A DNA stretch of 64,000 bases from Trichomonas vaginalis G3. Its lineage: Eukaryota > Parabasalia > Trichomonadida > Trichomonadidae. A program made the translations under genes and the position numbers. The stretch spans positions 7,349,797-7,413,796 of the forward strand of contig NC_067204.1 in assembly GCF_026262505.1 (NCBI RefSeq), written 5' to 3'. How positions within the stretch are numbered: the first letter of the stretch is position 1; each line of letters begins with the position of its first letter. Positions 11,840 to 24,640 of this stretch are shown one piece after another. The notes beneath the pieces were generated by a model that saw only the letters and a program-made list of their open reading frames with translations, made no database searches and was not told the DNA's origin.

Positions 11840-14161
11840 TCCGGGAACAATTTCCTACAGGAACATTCACCAAAAGCTATTATTGATGGAATTATATTTT
11901 AAATTTTTTTAATTTTTCCTACAGAAAGCTGAAATAAGAATTGATTACCAGAAATGTATCATATCATAAGGGATGACTGAAAGGATATCTAAAAATTGGT
12001 TTTTTTTTTCATTATATTGTAATAACAGATAAATTATATGCTCACCCATGTAATTTTATTGATTTGAAGAGAATATCATCTGTATGATAATATCAAAGAT
12101 AATCATATTCAATTGAACTAGTTGAGTGATACTCAGTCGAATTACTGACGTGTAAGTTAATTCACTGTTTTCAAAAGGTAAAGACATAATTTAAATAGAA
12201 TACAAAAATATATTGATATTTGAATATGGATTATAATGTTTCAATCAAATTTACGATAAAAATAGCAAAATACATTCCAGAGGAAATGATATATCCACTT
12301 TTAAATAACTTATCACTAATACAAACATCAAAATTTATTTCGTTAGCGAAAATATAACATGTCGGATGACTTGTTTCGGTTTTCAACAATACAAAGGTAC
12401 CTGGAGTATGAATGCAGAATTGGTTTTCATGGATATTCGGAGTTTTATCACAATTACTCGAAGAATAAAAATGAAAAGTGACAAATTTTTATGAAAGGAA
12501 TAAATCCCATGTTTCTTTACAAGGCTTCCAGAACAGTTTCGGTGCAAGATTCCATTTATTGTCACCGATCTTGTCTACCGCTTAAGAGAGACTTAATGCG
12601 ATCAATGAAGTCGGTTTTATTTCAGATTAAATGGTTCACAAGCTGATATAAACGAAATAATTTGCAAATTAGATAAAGGTAATGATTGCTGATTGGTCAA
12701 AATACAGTAAGTCATACTTTAGCGAATTGTTTGAAAAAATATTTCCGAGATAAAGTTGAAAAACTCCATTTTTCCTGCAACATTTAATAATTACTTTAAG
12801 AGCAGCTTTCTACGAAATCAAGTAACGCAAAGTACTTCCGGATTGAGAGAGATAAGTTCTCTCACAATTACCAAAAGCTCGTATTTATACACTCGCATTC
12901 ATCGGAAGTTCCTTGTTGACCTAAAGCAAACAATGCCAAGAACAAAATGAACGCTAGTAACATTGCAATTGTAATTGGGCCCTAACTTCTTCAATTTCGA
13001 TCCAAAGATAAACCAACATTTATTTCTGTAACTTACTACACGCATTACGACGAAATTTTTTAACGGATTCGAAGTTACCGAACAAATTTTTTTGACTGAT
13101 GAAGATATGGAAATAATTGCTGCTTTACTCAATAGACCAAAACGGATTTGCTTGAAATATTACACTTAGAAAATCATTGTTATCCCTTATGTACCTTCAT
13201 ATGTACTTAATGACCCCAAACGTAAGCCTACCAACGCGGAAAGTTTAATCTATAAACATTATTGTATATATTTTATATCAGATTTTTTACTACTGATAAA
13301 CTTTGTCAACAATTTTTGATATCAAAGTTCAGAGCCGTCAAATCAGATTATTCCGATCAATATTTTTAAAATAAAAATAGTATTTAGTCGAAAATTAAAA
13401 GAAAAACAATGCGTAGAGAAAAAAACAAATGTATAATCAATAATAATCTGAGAGAATTACTCATTGAACAACGATCCTTCAAAAGATCGTCATGTTGATT
13501 CCTGAAAGCCTCTCCTGAAACTATCTTCGTAACATAAACTTGTATGCTGGCTTAATTAGATTGACATGACTTTGTGACATATATCTTAAGCTTATTTAAA
13601 ATCGTGAGACCGATGTAATGTCTAGATGGAAAGGTTTCTAAATAACGTTGTGCATGAGAGATTTGTACCATAGAGAAATTTTCAAAGGTTGAATCTGTGG
13701 TATATGCTTTCGTACTGGCCAGTTGCCAAGGATTTGAACGCATGCGATGATTGCTTATCTGGTTGAGGAAGACTAATTGCATTGATATATGCTGCAAGAA
13801 AGGAGAGTCAGTGGCCTCTGTGCATGATGAATTTCGAGTTGATATGGATGTATGAAATGTCAAATGTTCATTAACATATGGGGATTGGATGCTTTTGGCC
13901 TCTGTTAATTGTCACAAGCGCGTTGAAATGTTGTTCTTGTGACTACTTACTTGTTGACACACTCATATCCAAGAACAAAGCTGGACGACGACGTTTCAGA
14001 TATCTAATAGCATAATTGCATGCAATATCATGAATGAGAATTTCTAAATTGGTTGGGCTTTGATATTTTTAGCGCATTTATATCACTCATCCGTTGGATC
14101 ACCTTTTTGGCAACGCTGACATTTATTGCGGAACAAACAATCAGTTGTAATCGTATGTGAC
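11840..14161. other. host flank without a supported gene
   Basis: Plus-strand pieces around 12360-13140 and minus-strand pieces around 13550-14150 look like decayed coding DNA, including a cysteine pair pattern FRNKCQRCQKGD near 14100, but no family can be named. The stretch ends at the A-tract that opens Maverick A. Confidence 0.4.
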
Positions 14162-14222
14162 AAAAAAAAAAAAAAAAAAAAAAGGTAGTGGGGTTCCAGG
14201 CACTTCGTGCCCTCTAGGCCAA
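14162..14222 (+). repeat. left terminal inverted repeat of Maverick A
   Basis: Twenty-two A residues (14162-14183) are followed by GGTAGTGGGGTTCCAGGCAC, the loop TTC and GTGCC, then CTCTAGGCC. This is the inverse of the right end at 40297-40347 with a few changes, and similarity fades after about 40 bases. It can fold as a small hairpin inside a longer stem. Confidence 0.8.
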
Positions 14223-15799
14223 AAAAATTTTTGTTTAGATTAAAAATTAAAATTTTATTCTGAAAATGCTTTGCTTTAATGTTTTTTACGGATGGAAAAT
14301 GAACTGGATATCGTATCCTAGTCTTCGCTTTGTTTCCTCATCCTCTTTCTTCTTCGTCCGAATTGTCTTCATCTTCACAATAACCAGATAAGATAATGTT
14401 ATTGAGCTAGCGTGACAAAAGTGGCAAACTCTAATAAACAACTGTCGGATAGGTCAAGAGTCGTGAAACGTGGTCGCTTTCTTAGGCGATGGGGTTAAAA
14501 GAGAGTGATCGAATGGTTAGCGTGAATTACTTGTTTCATTAATAAATATTCTGAAATTTGAATGTGATAAACACAAAATTGATAGTTTACGTCAATAAAA
14601 AACAGAGAAAACATATAAGCCAATGTATTCGAACATAGGACTTAGAGCCATAGCAATCCCACTGTTATATCCATTACACTACATACATTTCTCCACTCAG
14701 CAATGAGATCAACCTATGATAATAATTTTTCCCCATTAGATTTGTGAAAAGTGACAAATCAGCACTTGACCCTCTTCTCGATGGTTTATTTTTGTTTGTT
14801 CTGTTTCTTTCAGAGATACATTTTGCTCGTGCAGTAAAAAACGAACTCCACAGTTGATAAGAATTTGTCTGCTTTGACGTGAGTGAATTTGCATACTGTA
14901 CAGTGGCATTGAACTCGGTTTGCTTGAACAATATTATTTGAAACTTCTTTCCTACTCTGGATCCGTTCAGGATATCTAAAGCGGCGTGTCTATAATACAT
15001 GCTATGTTTTCGTAAATGCATTTTGGATATATTGCGTATGTGTGCAGCTACTACCACTGGAAGCACAATGGAAAGATTCCAGGGAAAGAACCGCGTTTGT
15101 TTTCAATCTTCTTTTCAATTGGTAAGTTAAAGAGATAAGGACAGAAAGTCGTGAGTGTTTCATATACTTGTTCTCTTAAAGTTTGGGTTCACAGCAAAAT
15201 AATGAACTCGTCAAGTTTGCTGAAGAGATTATCATAGTTGAAACATAAGGCAAATTCAAAGAAAAAGTACCATTACTGTCGGGTTTTGAACTTTGTTTTC
15301 AAATGTTTCGACTGTTCTTATATATACTTTTGAAATATTATTCATATCATTGTTGTCTGTTAAGGACAATTGTTTGATAAGCCTGCATGAGTCTTCTTAT
15401 ATCTTGCTTCTGTTGATTGAGAATGAGAGACCCTCTCTGGTTCTGTAGAGTGTAAGTTTTTTGAATTGAACTGTTGCGGTACGGTTTGGTGTCTGATTTG
15501 AAGTCTGATTGACTGAAACAACTTGAGCTTCTTGAAGTTTGTTAGTGAAGTTGGCTCATATTGATGTTTGTTCACTCTCGACAAGTTTTCTTTGGTTGAA
15601 TCTTGAGCTTCTGAATTGATGTGTCTGATTGGATCTGATGGGATTGAAACTGTGTAACCTCTTTCGACATACTAGTTAAAGATGAGGATAAAGCTGATTC
15701 TGACCTTATAAGATACGCTTTTGGTAAACATATTGTCATACATGCTACTACGTGGTTGTCTATTAGACAAATGAACTGCCAGAAGTTGTGAAAATGAAT
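14223..15799. other. left arm of Maverick A without counterpart in B or C
   Basis: About 1.6 kb lies between the left end and the start of similarity to the B/C left arm. Minus-strand pieces such as 14674-15066 (130 codons) and 15360-15584 look like decayed coding DNA but match nothing I know. It may be host DNA caught by rearrangement or a divergent Maverick segment. Confidence 0.4.
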
Positions 15800-16260
15800 A
15801 TTGATTAAAAACGGTTTTCGTAACGGAACCCCTATATTTTTTTCTATTTTATTGAAAATTCCGTTGGTGAAAAAACCTACCCGTTATTATCTCAAAATTA
15901 TTGAATGTAACTATAAACGTTTTTTTGTTTATACTATCACGATACAATTATTTTGCACGTGTACAAACTTTTATTACACAACGGTTTTTGGAGATGTCGT
16001 CGCCGTTGACTTTTTTGTAAGAGCACTCAAATAGTATAAACTGTTGTCCGGACAAAGTAAGGGTCCTATCGTCGCTACAGGAAAAGTTACAGGCGTTCGC
16101 AAGGAAGTAACTTTGAGAAGCCCTTTTCCCCTTATGAGAATGAGATCGGACGGTTATTTTACAAAACTGACAACACTTTTAGAACCGAGTAGTATTTTTG
16201 TGCTGACAAATAGTTGTCATATAAACATCTGTTCAAAAAAAACCGTTTTTTCTTCACTTA
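15800..16260. other. subterminal arm shared with B and C, degraded
   Basis: This stretch aligns by eye with 52440-52861 in C and the complement of 45204-45640 in B, including the AACGG/CCGTT motifs and the bases just before the large structural gene. In A it has many one-base insertions and the inverted repeat seen in B and C is damaged. Confidence 0.6.
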
Positions 16261-19200
16261 AAATGCACGTAATGCTACGTAAAGAAATATACGTAAGAGG
16301 AAGGGAGCAAATTGAAAATCCAATAGTAACAACTAAACCCCACAACAACAGTTTGCAACAAACAAATTATGAATGACCCCCACTATGTTGCAACAAATGG
16401 TCAAGCAACCTATGCTTTAAACCGAGTTTAATTGGTGCAACAGAGTGGGAGGTTTAAGAGCGGCACTTTTTAGCGAAAAAATGGCAGGCTATGGTGAGCT
16501 TGCAGACGGAACAAGCTTATAACCACTCAAAGTCAATGAATTTGAGTTCACTCAAAAATCAAATAACTAGATGTCAAAAAGTCAACATAGACATAACAGA
16601 AACAAATAAGTGAAAACCGAAAGAAACTAGAATATGACAGCACACAAGAAACTCAATGAGTTAAACGTAGAGAAAAAGAAGAAAGAAGAACAACTTGAAG
16701 AATAAGTACAGATTGAATATGCCGAAAAAAAAGTGTCAAAAAAGCAGCAGAAGTAGCAAAAAATGGAACAAGATGTTATAAATTTGAAAAAACGCATACT
16801 ACTCAAATAATAAAGTACTGAAAGATGAAGAAAAATAAAACCAAAAGCCCTGAAGACATATATGGATAGCGATGAGTATAAAAAAGAAGTTGAAGCAAAT
16901 GTAAAGGCTAGAAAAACTTTTTACAGTTGCAAAACCAAACCGTACAGTATGAAAAACTTAGCACAAGAAAGTAACAAATAAGCGACGCAGCATGCAAAAG
17001 GCAATGAAAAGCGCAGAATATATAAAAGCTAATATGACTTGGTAGAATGCCAAAGCCAACGCAAAGCAGCCAACTTATAGGGTCATAAGGACAAAAATAC
17101 AAGCGGATGAAGACGTTCAAATGAAGCTTAATGAATGCTGACTTTAAGAACGCCTTTCGAAAGCTCCTTCAATGTAAAGGTGAAACTAAGTGAAGCGACT
17201 CTCTCATCTGGAAAGAAACTGAAGTCTGAAGGTTTCGACAACGAGTTAAGAGAAGTAGCACAAAAATATGACGAAAATAACAGATGCAGCAACGAGACAG
17301 GCAGTTCAAAAAAGTGCCTATGACTCCGTTAGAGCAACTGTTGTGGAAAAAGTCAAGAAAAAGAGTTACAACAGAACCAAAACAGACCTAAGTAAAATGC
17401 TTTCTTAAGAGAAAAAGTCAGGTAGGTACATTATGTGCATGGTTGTGTGTGGTATATACCACCAAACCTCCAAGAGAAGCACGCTGCACCAGGACTACTA
17501 AAAAACATTTACATCGTCACATGGACACAGAACAGGCATGCACCAAAACCAACAGTTCAAAACCACCTGCACCAAACCAACAGTTCAAAATCCAGGACCG
17601 ACAACCAACAGTTTCAAAAACACTGCACAGCAAACAACAGTTCAAAACACTGCACAACAACCAACAGTTCAAAAAAACCCTGCACAACAAACAACCCAAA
17701 CAGAGCAAAGGACAATAAAAGAAGTAGAAGAACAAGGAAACCAAGAATTCTTAAAAATGCTTAAGGAAGACTAATGGTTACCAGTACTCTTGACTTTACG
17801 TGACAGATTTATAAAGAAGCTAATTAGAAAGTTAAGGAAGGAAAATATGACCCGAACCTATTTAGCTTTAAATGGTTTCAGCACCAAATGGGATTATAAA
17901 TTTCAAAACCTGGATAAATACAAGCTCGCTAAGGGATATGATTTAATAGCATATCATACCAAATGACAATGGAATGAAATTTACTCCGAGATATTTGGGT
18001 GTCAGAGAATAAATGATAATTCAACTATCTTCATGAAACGCGTAAAAAATAGAGACGGAACGAAAAGAACAAAAGCTTATGAATGCGGATGACGTAGATA
18101 GGGAAATTGGTTGAAAACGGTCTCGGAATATATGAAATGCCAGCAGATGAGGTACAAGAAACTCCACAGGAAGAAGTTCAGATACAACCAGACATGGAAG
18201 AAATAGTTCAGCAACAACAGCTAGAAGAGCCTGAAGGAAACGAACAAGTCACTCCTTTGGAAACTAACTTCACAGAACTAGATGAAGATTTGGAACAGCC
18301 GAAAAATCTTGACCCTCAACAAGAGCATGAGGTGAATATGGAATCTTTCCAAGAGTCTAAGAAAGATTCGGCTGACATAGTAGAAGAATATCGAAAAATG
18401 TTTGCCGACATACAAAAGACTCCAACACCAATGAAAATATTCAGCATAGAATGAAAGTACTGAAAGAAAATGTACACAAATACAACAACCCTTTTTACTT
18501 ACGAGCATTTAACGTTCAATCTTCGGATGAACTCGGTGAAGATAAAAGGTTAAATTTCAAGAAAACATATAGAAATGAAACATTGTTTTAAAGTTCATTC
18601 AGAACCTAACCAAGATGGAAACAAACCTACTTTTGTTTCTGCAGACGATGGAACTACAATGAGATGGGGTCATAAAGCTAACCCGGATAGTGGTTCATAA
18701 ACTTACAACCTCAATTCCAAGAAGTTGTAGACGCAATGGAAGTCAATGGTGAACCAGATATAGTGGTATTTTCAGCGCGGCTTTAATGCCATTGAAAGAT
18801 ATGAAAGATGCAGATATTTTGGACCAGTATGAAATGAACATGGCTGATGGAAAATATATAACACCTGACGTTCTAGAACATTTATCTCAAAGAACTACAC
18901 AGAACCATAAAGATGGATATTTGGTGAAGAGTTTAGAAAGAAAGTTATGGACAGAAAGGAAGAGAACCTATTGTACATGACCTGCAAATGAAAGTTTACA
19001 AAATGTCATAAAAACTTACTTTGCAGACAATGAACCGAGAAGGGATGAATATTTAAGAAAACTCAAATGGACAGTACCAAATGAAATGTTAGTATTGAAA
19101 AACATGTTCCTTGACAAAATAAAACCAACTACAGAAATAAATGACGCAAGACTGAAAGATTGGGTAAAAGCTTTCCATTCACAAAAGATATAGTTGGTAA

Positions 19201-19555
19201 CATGGAAAGAAAACCAGAATGGCTACAAAAACATATATTTGGAAACGAGCATATTCCATATGGACAGGCACTTTTGAAGAGCTTGAACCGGAAACTCAGG
19301 AAAGAGTCATGCAAACAATACGCGAAGACTCAAATACAGACTATGACAAACTCTTTCTAGGATATAGGTTACCTGAGATGGGCGACCAGAGTCCAAAGGC
19401 AAAAAGGGCATGGAAAATTTGCAACATACTAGATGAACATAATGCAAAGATGCAACAAACTTGAAGCAGAGGGCAATGAAGGAAAAAGAAGAGTTAAAAA
19501 CTCAGTCAGGAAGAAAGTAAAGCTTGGTCGGAGTGGGTTCTATTATGACATATAA
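16261..19555 (+). pseudogene. large Q/P-rich coiled-coil Maverick protein, degraded copy
   Basis: This is the A copy of the gene at 52862-56229. Short open pieces retain the same protein in order, for instance 18107-18454 (MEEIVQQQQLEEPEGNEQV) and 18786-19464. The copy is broken by dozens of one-base insertions or deletions, mostly doubled letters or altered homopolymers, while substitutions are fewer. It also lacks about 100 bases near the C-terminus, between repeats of GGCAA. The pattern could be decay, low-quality sequence, or both. The role is inferred from C: a virion-associated protein encoded just upstream of the major capsid protein. Confidence 0.75.
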
Positions 19556-19587
19556 ATCCAACTATTCTATATTTTTACTCATATGAA

Positions 19588-21193
19588 ATGTACGCCGCTC
19601 AGAATATAACGCCAACAGTTTTGGATGCTATGAATGGAAATGTTTCCGAATGGTATAACGAATGCGACAATGCCATTAGAAGGTCAGAAATAGTTCCTGG
19701 AACTTACGAATATTACAACTGCTGTTTCTTATGGAAACGTAGGTGAGTTTGGAGAAGGTTCTTCAACAACAGTAGATATTGCTTGCGACAGGTTTCATAT
19801 TATTTCTATTGACAACTCATTCTTATACGTGGAACAAGACATTGAAATAAAACCTTCTGCTGACTTGAGAGGTAAGAAAGGTTTGCAATGGAATTTTCTA
19901 TGTCGGATACCAATATGCTCCAGAAGTTTTCATGGGATATAAGATATATTCTAACTCTGACTTAGTTCAAACAGTAACATGGGCAAACTATGAATGGTTC
20001 GCTTGAGAAACTCAGTACAACCACAAGCTAGAGAACAAACAGACCAGTATGCAACTATTGAGAAAATAAGAAGACTTGACCCTAACGTTCCAGGAGTTTA
20101 TGTTAACCTTTCTGGACAAACTGCAGCAGCAGTAACCAAAGTAAAACTGAAACTTAGAGTTCCTTTGTCATCTTTCCTCATCTTCAGGTTTTTAAGATAC
20201 TTGCCAAACTGGGCAGGAAAAATTTCTATCGAACTTACTCCAAGCAAAAATAACTTAGTCATTGCACCAACACAAGACCCATTCACTCTTACAGAAGTAG
20301 TGGGAACAAATAAAATGTCATTCGCCGACTTTTGCAAAAACAAAGTTGACTTAGACTTTGGTTTCTCAACCTCAACACTGAAGTAAACTATTATTTCAAT
20401 TGCTGCTGGAGATGCTTGGGACCCAGTTAAGTTCACATGCGAAAAATTTGAATGCAAGAGAATAGAAAGCAGACTTGCAGTCTATATGTTGGACCCAGAT
20501 ATTTCAAATGCTTTAGCTGCCAAATATATTGCAGTTCCACTTATGTTCCCTATACACCAAATATCTGTCAAAGACTTTGCAGGTGAAGTTGGAAACCAAA
20601 GTGCTGACCCAGGTGCAAGAACAGATATTGCTTAACAACTGCGATGAAACATGCAGATACTATGTTTGTACTGTTCAGACGAACTATAAATGACTATTCT
20701 TGTTTCTACAACCCCGGTATTAAATATCATATAAACATAGATGGCAAATATTATCCAAGAGAAGAATATTCTACAGTTGAGGATATGAGGTCATACAACT
20801 TGACATTAGATGCTATGAACTTTAACAACAACTTCACAACAACTATTAACCTGAAATGCAAAGTTCTATTATGCCATATGTGAAAGTATGACTCATACAG
20901 GAGGTCAAAAAACTCAATATACAAATGGAGACCGTTCAAACTTTTGGCTTGGCATTCCATTTGCTGACTCAGAAGACTTTATGGGTGGTATTTCAACTGT
21001 TGGTACAGTTCAAATACAATATACTGGTGACAGAGACGGTCCAGATGAATTGAGAGCAAAGAAGTTTACAAAACCAATAGCACTTTTCACGGAAGATGCT
21101 CTTTTGAAGATTCGTTCGATGAAACCTGCTGGGGCTCCTCAGATTGGCATAACGACAGCTTCCATCGAGCAGATTTTGGCAGCAGGTCAGTAA
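19588..21193 (+). pseudogene. major capsid protein (double jelly-roll), frameshifted copy
   Basis: The A copy of the intact gene at 56262-57872. The start context and the first 130 codons are recognisable, and three longer open parts remain (19994-20386, 20644-20883, 20888-21193). They include the conserved LRVPLSSFLIFRFLRYLPNW segment and the C-terminus ending SIEQILAAGQ. Single-base indels near 19710, 19884, 20005, 20380, 20630 and 20860 disrupt the frame. The last 300 bases are almost identical to C. The product in the family forms the hexagonal capsomers of an icosahedral particle. Confidence 0.85.
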
Positions 21194-21506
21194 GTTGTTC
21201 TTGAACTGACTTCTCTCCGTCAAATATTGACAGTACGCCAGTTTTGACATAGTATTGTATTATAAACTTACCTTTAGAAATATCTGTAAGTTTTGTTGTT
21301 ATATTTTTGTCAACGTCAAGAACTTTCACCATTTCAGTTATACCAACTTTCTTTGCTTTATGAAAATATTTTGGTTCAGCAAATATTGCTATTCTATAAC
21401 ATTTTCCATTGTTTGTGTAAAGAACTATTCTGTCAATGTATTTGTATTGTTTGTGTGTGTAAACTTTGTTTTGCTTCAATTCGAAGAGATACTCGAATAC
21501 GTCCAT
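21087..21506 (-). CDS. conserved Maverick protein antisense to the MCP 3' end
   Basis: The 139-residue product is conserved with 57766-58185 in C, with differences such as EYLFELK versus GYLIEWK but a fully open frame in both. It is rich in Lys, Ile and Tyr, has no membrane segment, and has no motif I recognise. The last 36 codons lie antisense to the MCP reading frame, so that tail may be constrained by the MCP rather than by its own function. Its start faces the start of the 192-aa gene across about 20 bases, giving a divergent promoter. Conservation of the frame in two copies, while the neighbours are broken, supports a real gene. Confidence 0.65.
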   Translation of the reverse strand: MDVFEYLFELKQNKVYTHKQYKYIDRIVLYTNNGKCYRIAIFAEPKYFHKAKKVGITEMVKVLDVDKNITTKLTDISKGKFIIQYYVKTGVLSIFDGEKSVQEQLTDLLPKSARWKLSLCQSEEPQQVSSNESSKEHLP

Positions 21507-21525
21507 CTTTTTATTCTAAGTAAAA

Positions 21526-22109
21526 ATGTCATTTCCGAAAAAAATAGAAGCGTGAGTGTTTCAAAAGGTTTAATGGCGGTGGCAGATGTGAAGTTAAATT
21601 CACCAACTCAAACAAACAGTCAAAGTGTTGTTGTCAATGTCAAAGAAAGAGATGTTGAAGTGGGGAAACCATACGAAGACGAAGATGGTATAACAATAGT
21701 TCCTGTAAAAGAACAACCAACATACCCTGAAGTTAGCAGAGACTTAAGTTCTGTTGCAGATATTCGAAACGACTACCAACAACTGAAAGACAAACTTCAA
21801 ACTCAGGAGAAGATTTGTCAAGCTTTAAGTATAATGTTAAACTTGGTCGAACACAACCCTGTAAAAGTGAACTCATATGTCATCGCACCTCGTGAAGTTT
21901 TGAAAGAACTATTGAAACTTTTGACAGAGGCAGACGATATAAACATCAAAAGAATAGAACCCGACATTGCTTGCTGTGGGTTTTCATATAATGTCATTGA
22001 CAAGATATACGTTATGAAAGGAGGTGAAACGTTGAACTTAAAATATAGTTTCCCAGACGTCATAAAAATATTTGACGACCACAACATTTCATTAAAATTT
22101 AGTTGCTAA
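21526..22109 (+). pseudogene. conserved 192-aa Maverick protein, frame broken at codon 5
   Basis: The A copy of 58204-58782. The ATG at 21526 is followed by seven A residues where C has five, so the frame meets a stop after nine codons; the rest (from SVSVSKGLMAVADV on) is open to 22109 and nearly identical to C. An internal ATG at the GLMAVAD position could restart translation. The body has a predicted coiled coil (NDYQQLKDKLQTQEKICQAL) and ends NISLKFSC. No family is recognised. The gene sits between the two capsid genes in both copies, which suggests a structural or assembly role. Confidence 0.65.
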
Positions 22110-22113
22110 GTAA

Positions 22114-22906
22114 ATGGCAGAAGACATAGTGGTTTATACTATTACGACTAAAAACCCTGAGTCATATAATTCTATAACAAACAAACTTACAAAGTCCTCA
22201 AGGACGATATTGTAAACTGACCTTAAACACGATGACGACTAAAGCCTGTTTGCTCTTTTGACACCAGAAGACTTTGTTGTTGTGAATGGTAAAAAATACT
22301 TCTTTGAAGATACTTACTCAGATATACCACCAACAGGTTTTGTTGACTTATTTAATACTTTAAGGACGGATGTAACATGTGCTGCAACTAGAGCAGGTTT
22401 CATTATGTTTGGATGTCCGACCGAGTTTAGTATAAACGATATGAGCTATAATACAAAACTTATATCTGGTTTTTACTACCAACAGTTTCCTATAACAGGA
22501 AAAGGTGTCATACAAGGTTTTGTCTGTTCCATTGACTTTAAGTACACCTATTTTATATATTGTTTCAAACTTAGGTTCAAAGTGCTATTCGAATGTCGAC
22601 AGAAACTACTATGACCAAAAGATACTCATGCGTATAAACAAACACTTTCTCTGCTGGTTTGCCTATTGTTCATTCGAATGCAGAGTTTTCAGCTTTAGTA
22701 AACTCAAACACTTTAGCAAACATAAACTTAACCTTAGTCGACGCAAACTTTGTTCCTGTAAAACTTTTATGTCCGATGTATTTGTCAATGACGGCAGAAA
22801 GTTTCGAATTGGAAGATGCAACTGGTGAAAGTATTGTACTACAAGAACAACTTCAACAACAAAAATAGCTCAAGAACAACAAATGCAACAAATAGCTCAA
22901 GAATAA
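22114..22906 (+). pseudogene. minor capsid (penton-like) protein, frameshifted copy
   Basis: The A copy of 58787-59584. Recognisable parts are 22258-22614 (LLTPEDFVVVNGKKYFF to GKGVIQG) and 22659-22868 (NLTLVDANFVPVKLL to SIVLQEQ). Extra or lost bases near 22185, 22253, 22520, 22645 and 22863 break the frame. It begins five bases after the 192-aa gene stop, as in C. Confidence 0.8.
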
Positions 22907-22933
22907 AAAAAATATTTTTTTTTTTTTATAAAA

Positions 22934-24168
22934 ATGTACAGAATAGATGTTTCAGATTTTTATGACTTCCAAGCGTTCAGAAATATGTGTCCATTTAGAG
23001 ACTATAACAAAGCAGTCGAGAATTTGAAACGTTTAGTCATTTATGTCGACTCTGCCCCAGAATGTTATGTCATGAAAGAATGGGATGTTGTCTTTAACAA
23101 ACCAAGAGCGACAATAGTTTCAGAACAAGAATGTAGACAGAAACTTAAGAAAATAAAAGTCGTACAAGTTGGCATGAAGATGTTAGATGCTTGGGATATC
23201 TTATTGTCAAAGTTAGAAGATTTTTCAGTTCGTGGTTAAAGTTCTATACACCTTCTCCAAACTTCTATTCTATCTTCACTGGATATAAATATGAACAAGT
23301 AGAATGGAAAGAAAATATTATAGAAGCTTGGTTAGACCATGTCAAAGAAATTATATGCAATGGAAACGAAAGAGTCTATGAGTATATCTTATGTTGGTTT
23401 GCAAACATCTTACAACATCCAAGTGCTAAAAATGAAACTGCTCTCATTATAATTGGAAAACAAGGAACTGGTAAGAATACTTTCTTTACAGATATTTTGT
23501 GCAAACTGTTAGAGGGCTATTCGAATCCGAATATGACAAACTTAGAAAACATCTGCGGTAAATTTAACTCTTCAATAGAGAATATGAAACTTATAGTATG
23601 TAACGAACTTCAAAGTATAGATACAACAAAAGTTTTGAACTCAGATGCTTTGAAGAGTCTTATAACAGACAAAGTTGGAGTTGTTGAAAGAAAGTATAAA
23701 GACCAAAGAGTTTGTGAAAATGTTGCAAATTTCATCATGGTTTCAAACAACGCCGTTCCGATGAAGTTAGAAAGTTCTGACAGAAGATATGTAGTTGTCA
23801 GAACGTCAGATTCTCATATGCAAGATACAGAATATTTTGACGACTTAGCAGAAACTTTGACATCTGACTTTTACAACCACTTGTTCTCATATTTCATGAC
23901 ATTAGATATTTCAAAGTTCAATCCAAGACAAATTCCACATACCGAAGAAAGACAAACATTGTTAGAAGCAAACAAGAGTGTATATGAACTGTTCATAGAT
24001 GAAACTGACTTTGTGTCATTAGATGAAAGGTCATTGTACGATGAATATAAACAATATTGTCAAGAATATGGTTATATGACAGCGTCTAAACGAACATTCT
24101 TGGCAAATGTCAAAAATCTTTTAGACGTTCAGAACGGCGTATATACAAAGAAAAATTTTTCTGAGTAA
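22934..24168 (+). pseudogene. superfamily 3 helicase, one frameshift
   Basis: The A copy of 59613-60848. The only break is a lost base near 23236, which creates the stop TAA at 23237-23239 after 101 codons; the remainder is open to 24168. Walker A (GKQGTGKN), Walker B (LIVCNE) and the sensor motif ending SNN are all intact downstream. With such a single lesion a sequencing error is possible. Function as described for the C copy. Confidence 0.85.
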
Positions 24169-24204
24169 ATTTAAAAAAAATATTTTTTTTATCCGATAGA
24201 AAAG

Positions 24205-24624
24205 ATGACGAAATATATTTCAGTAAATAAGTACATGACAGAAGTCAAAGAAGAACTAGACCCATTCGCTTATTTGAATGTTTACTTCTACCATTTTGAA
24301 AAGTCTTCATTCAGCAAAGTTTGGAACATCGAACCGGTTAAGTTTGCTGTTGTTAGAAAAAGTGGTGCAACTTTTGAAGACTTAGACATAGAAGGTTTGT
24401 TAGCAGTCAAAGAAAATTTTGACAGAAAGTTCTCAAAACTCGAAGAAGGTAAAGCATACAAACTTGTTATACCTTATGAACCAAAGAAAGCAGACGACTA
24501 TGAATATTATGAGTCTAAGATAGTTGAAGTTCAAGGTAAATTGGGTAAAAAGATTTTAGAGTCTAAGCCAGTGTTTGCTCCGAAAGAGGAAGAGAACATT
24601 GACATTGACCCAGAAATGTTCTAA
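24205..24624 (+). CDS. conserved 139-aa Maverick protein, unknown function
   Basis: Open in both A and C (60885-61304) at the same place, between the helicase and the Lys/Glu-tailed protein. The N-terminal part has alternating hydrophobic residues that may form beta strands (YLNVYFYHFEKS, VKFAVVRKSG), and the C-terminus is acidic (EEENIDIDPEMF). The acidic tail and small beta-rich body recall single-stranded DNA-binding proteins, but I see no signature, so this is speculation based also on its position next to a helicase. An A/T block of the type that precedes most genes of the element lies at 24168-24195. Confidence 0.75.
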   Translation: MTKYISVNKYMTEVKEELDPFAYLNVYFYHFEKSSFSKVWNIEPVKFAVVRKSGATFEDLDIEGLLAVKENFDRKFSKLEEGKAYKLVIPYEPKKADDYEYYESKIVEVQGKLGKKILESKPVFAPKEEENIDIDPEMF

Positions 24625-24640
24625 AAATAAAATTTTATTT

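Noticed and set aside
17435-17774. Open frames with THR/Asn/Gln-rich repeats in A
   Set aside because: They are frame-shifted readings of the Q/P linker of the large structural gene.
21255-21525. Long upstream extension of the 192-aa gene in A
   Set aside because: It runs antisense through the conserved 139-aa minus gene and is not conserved as protein in C; the start at the MSFPK position fits both copies.
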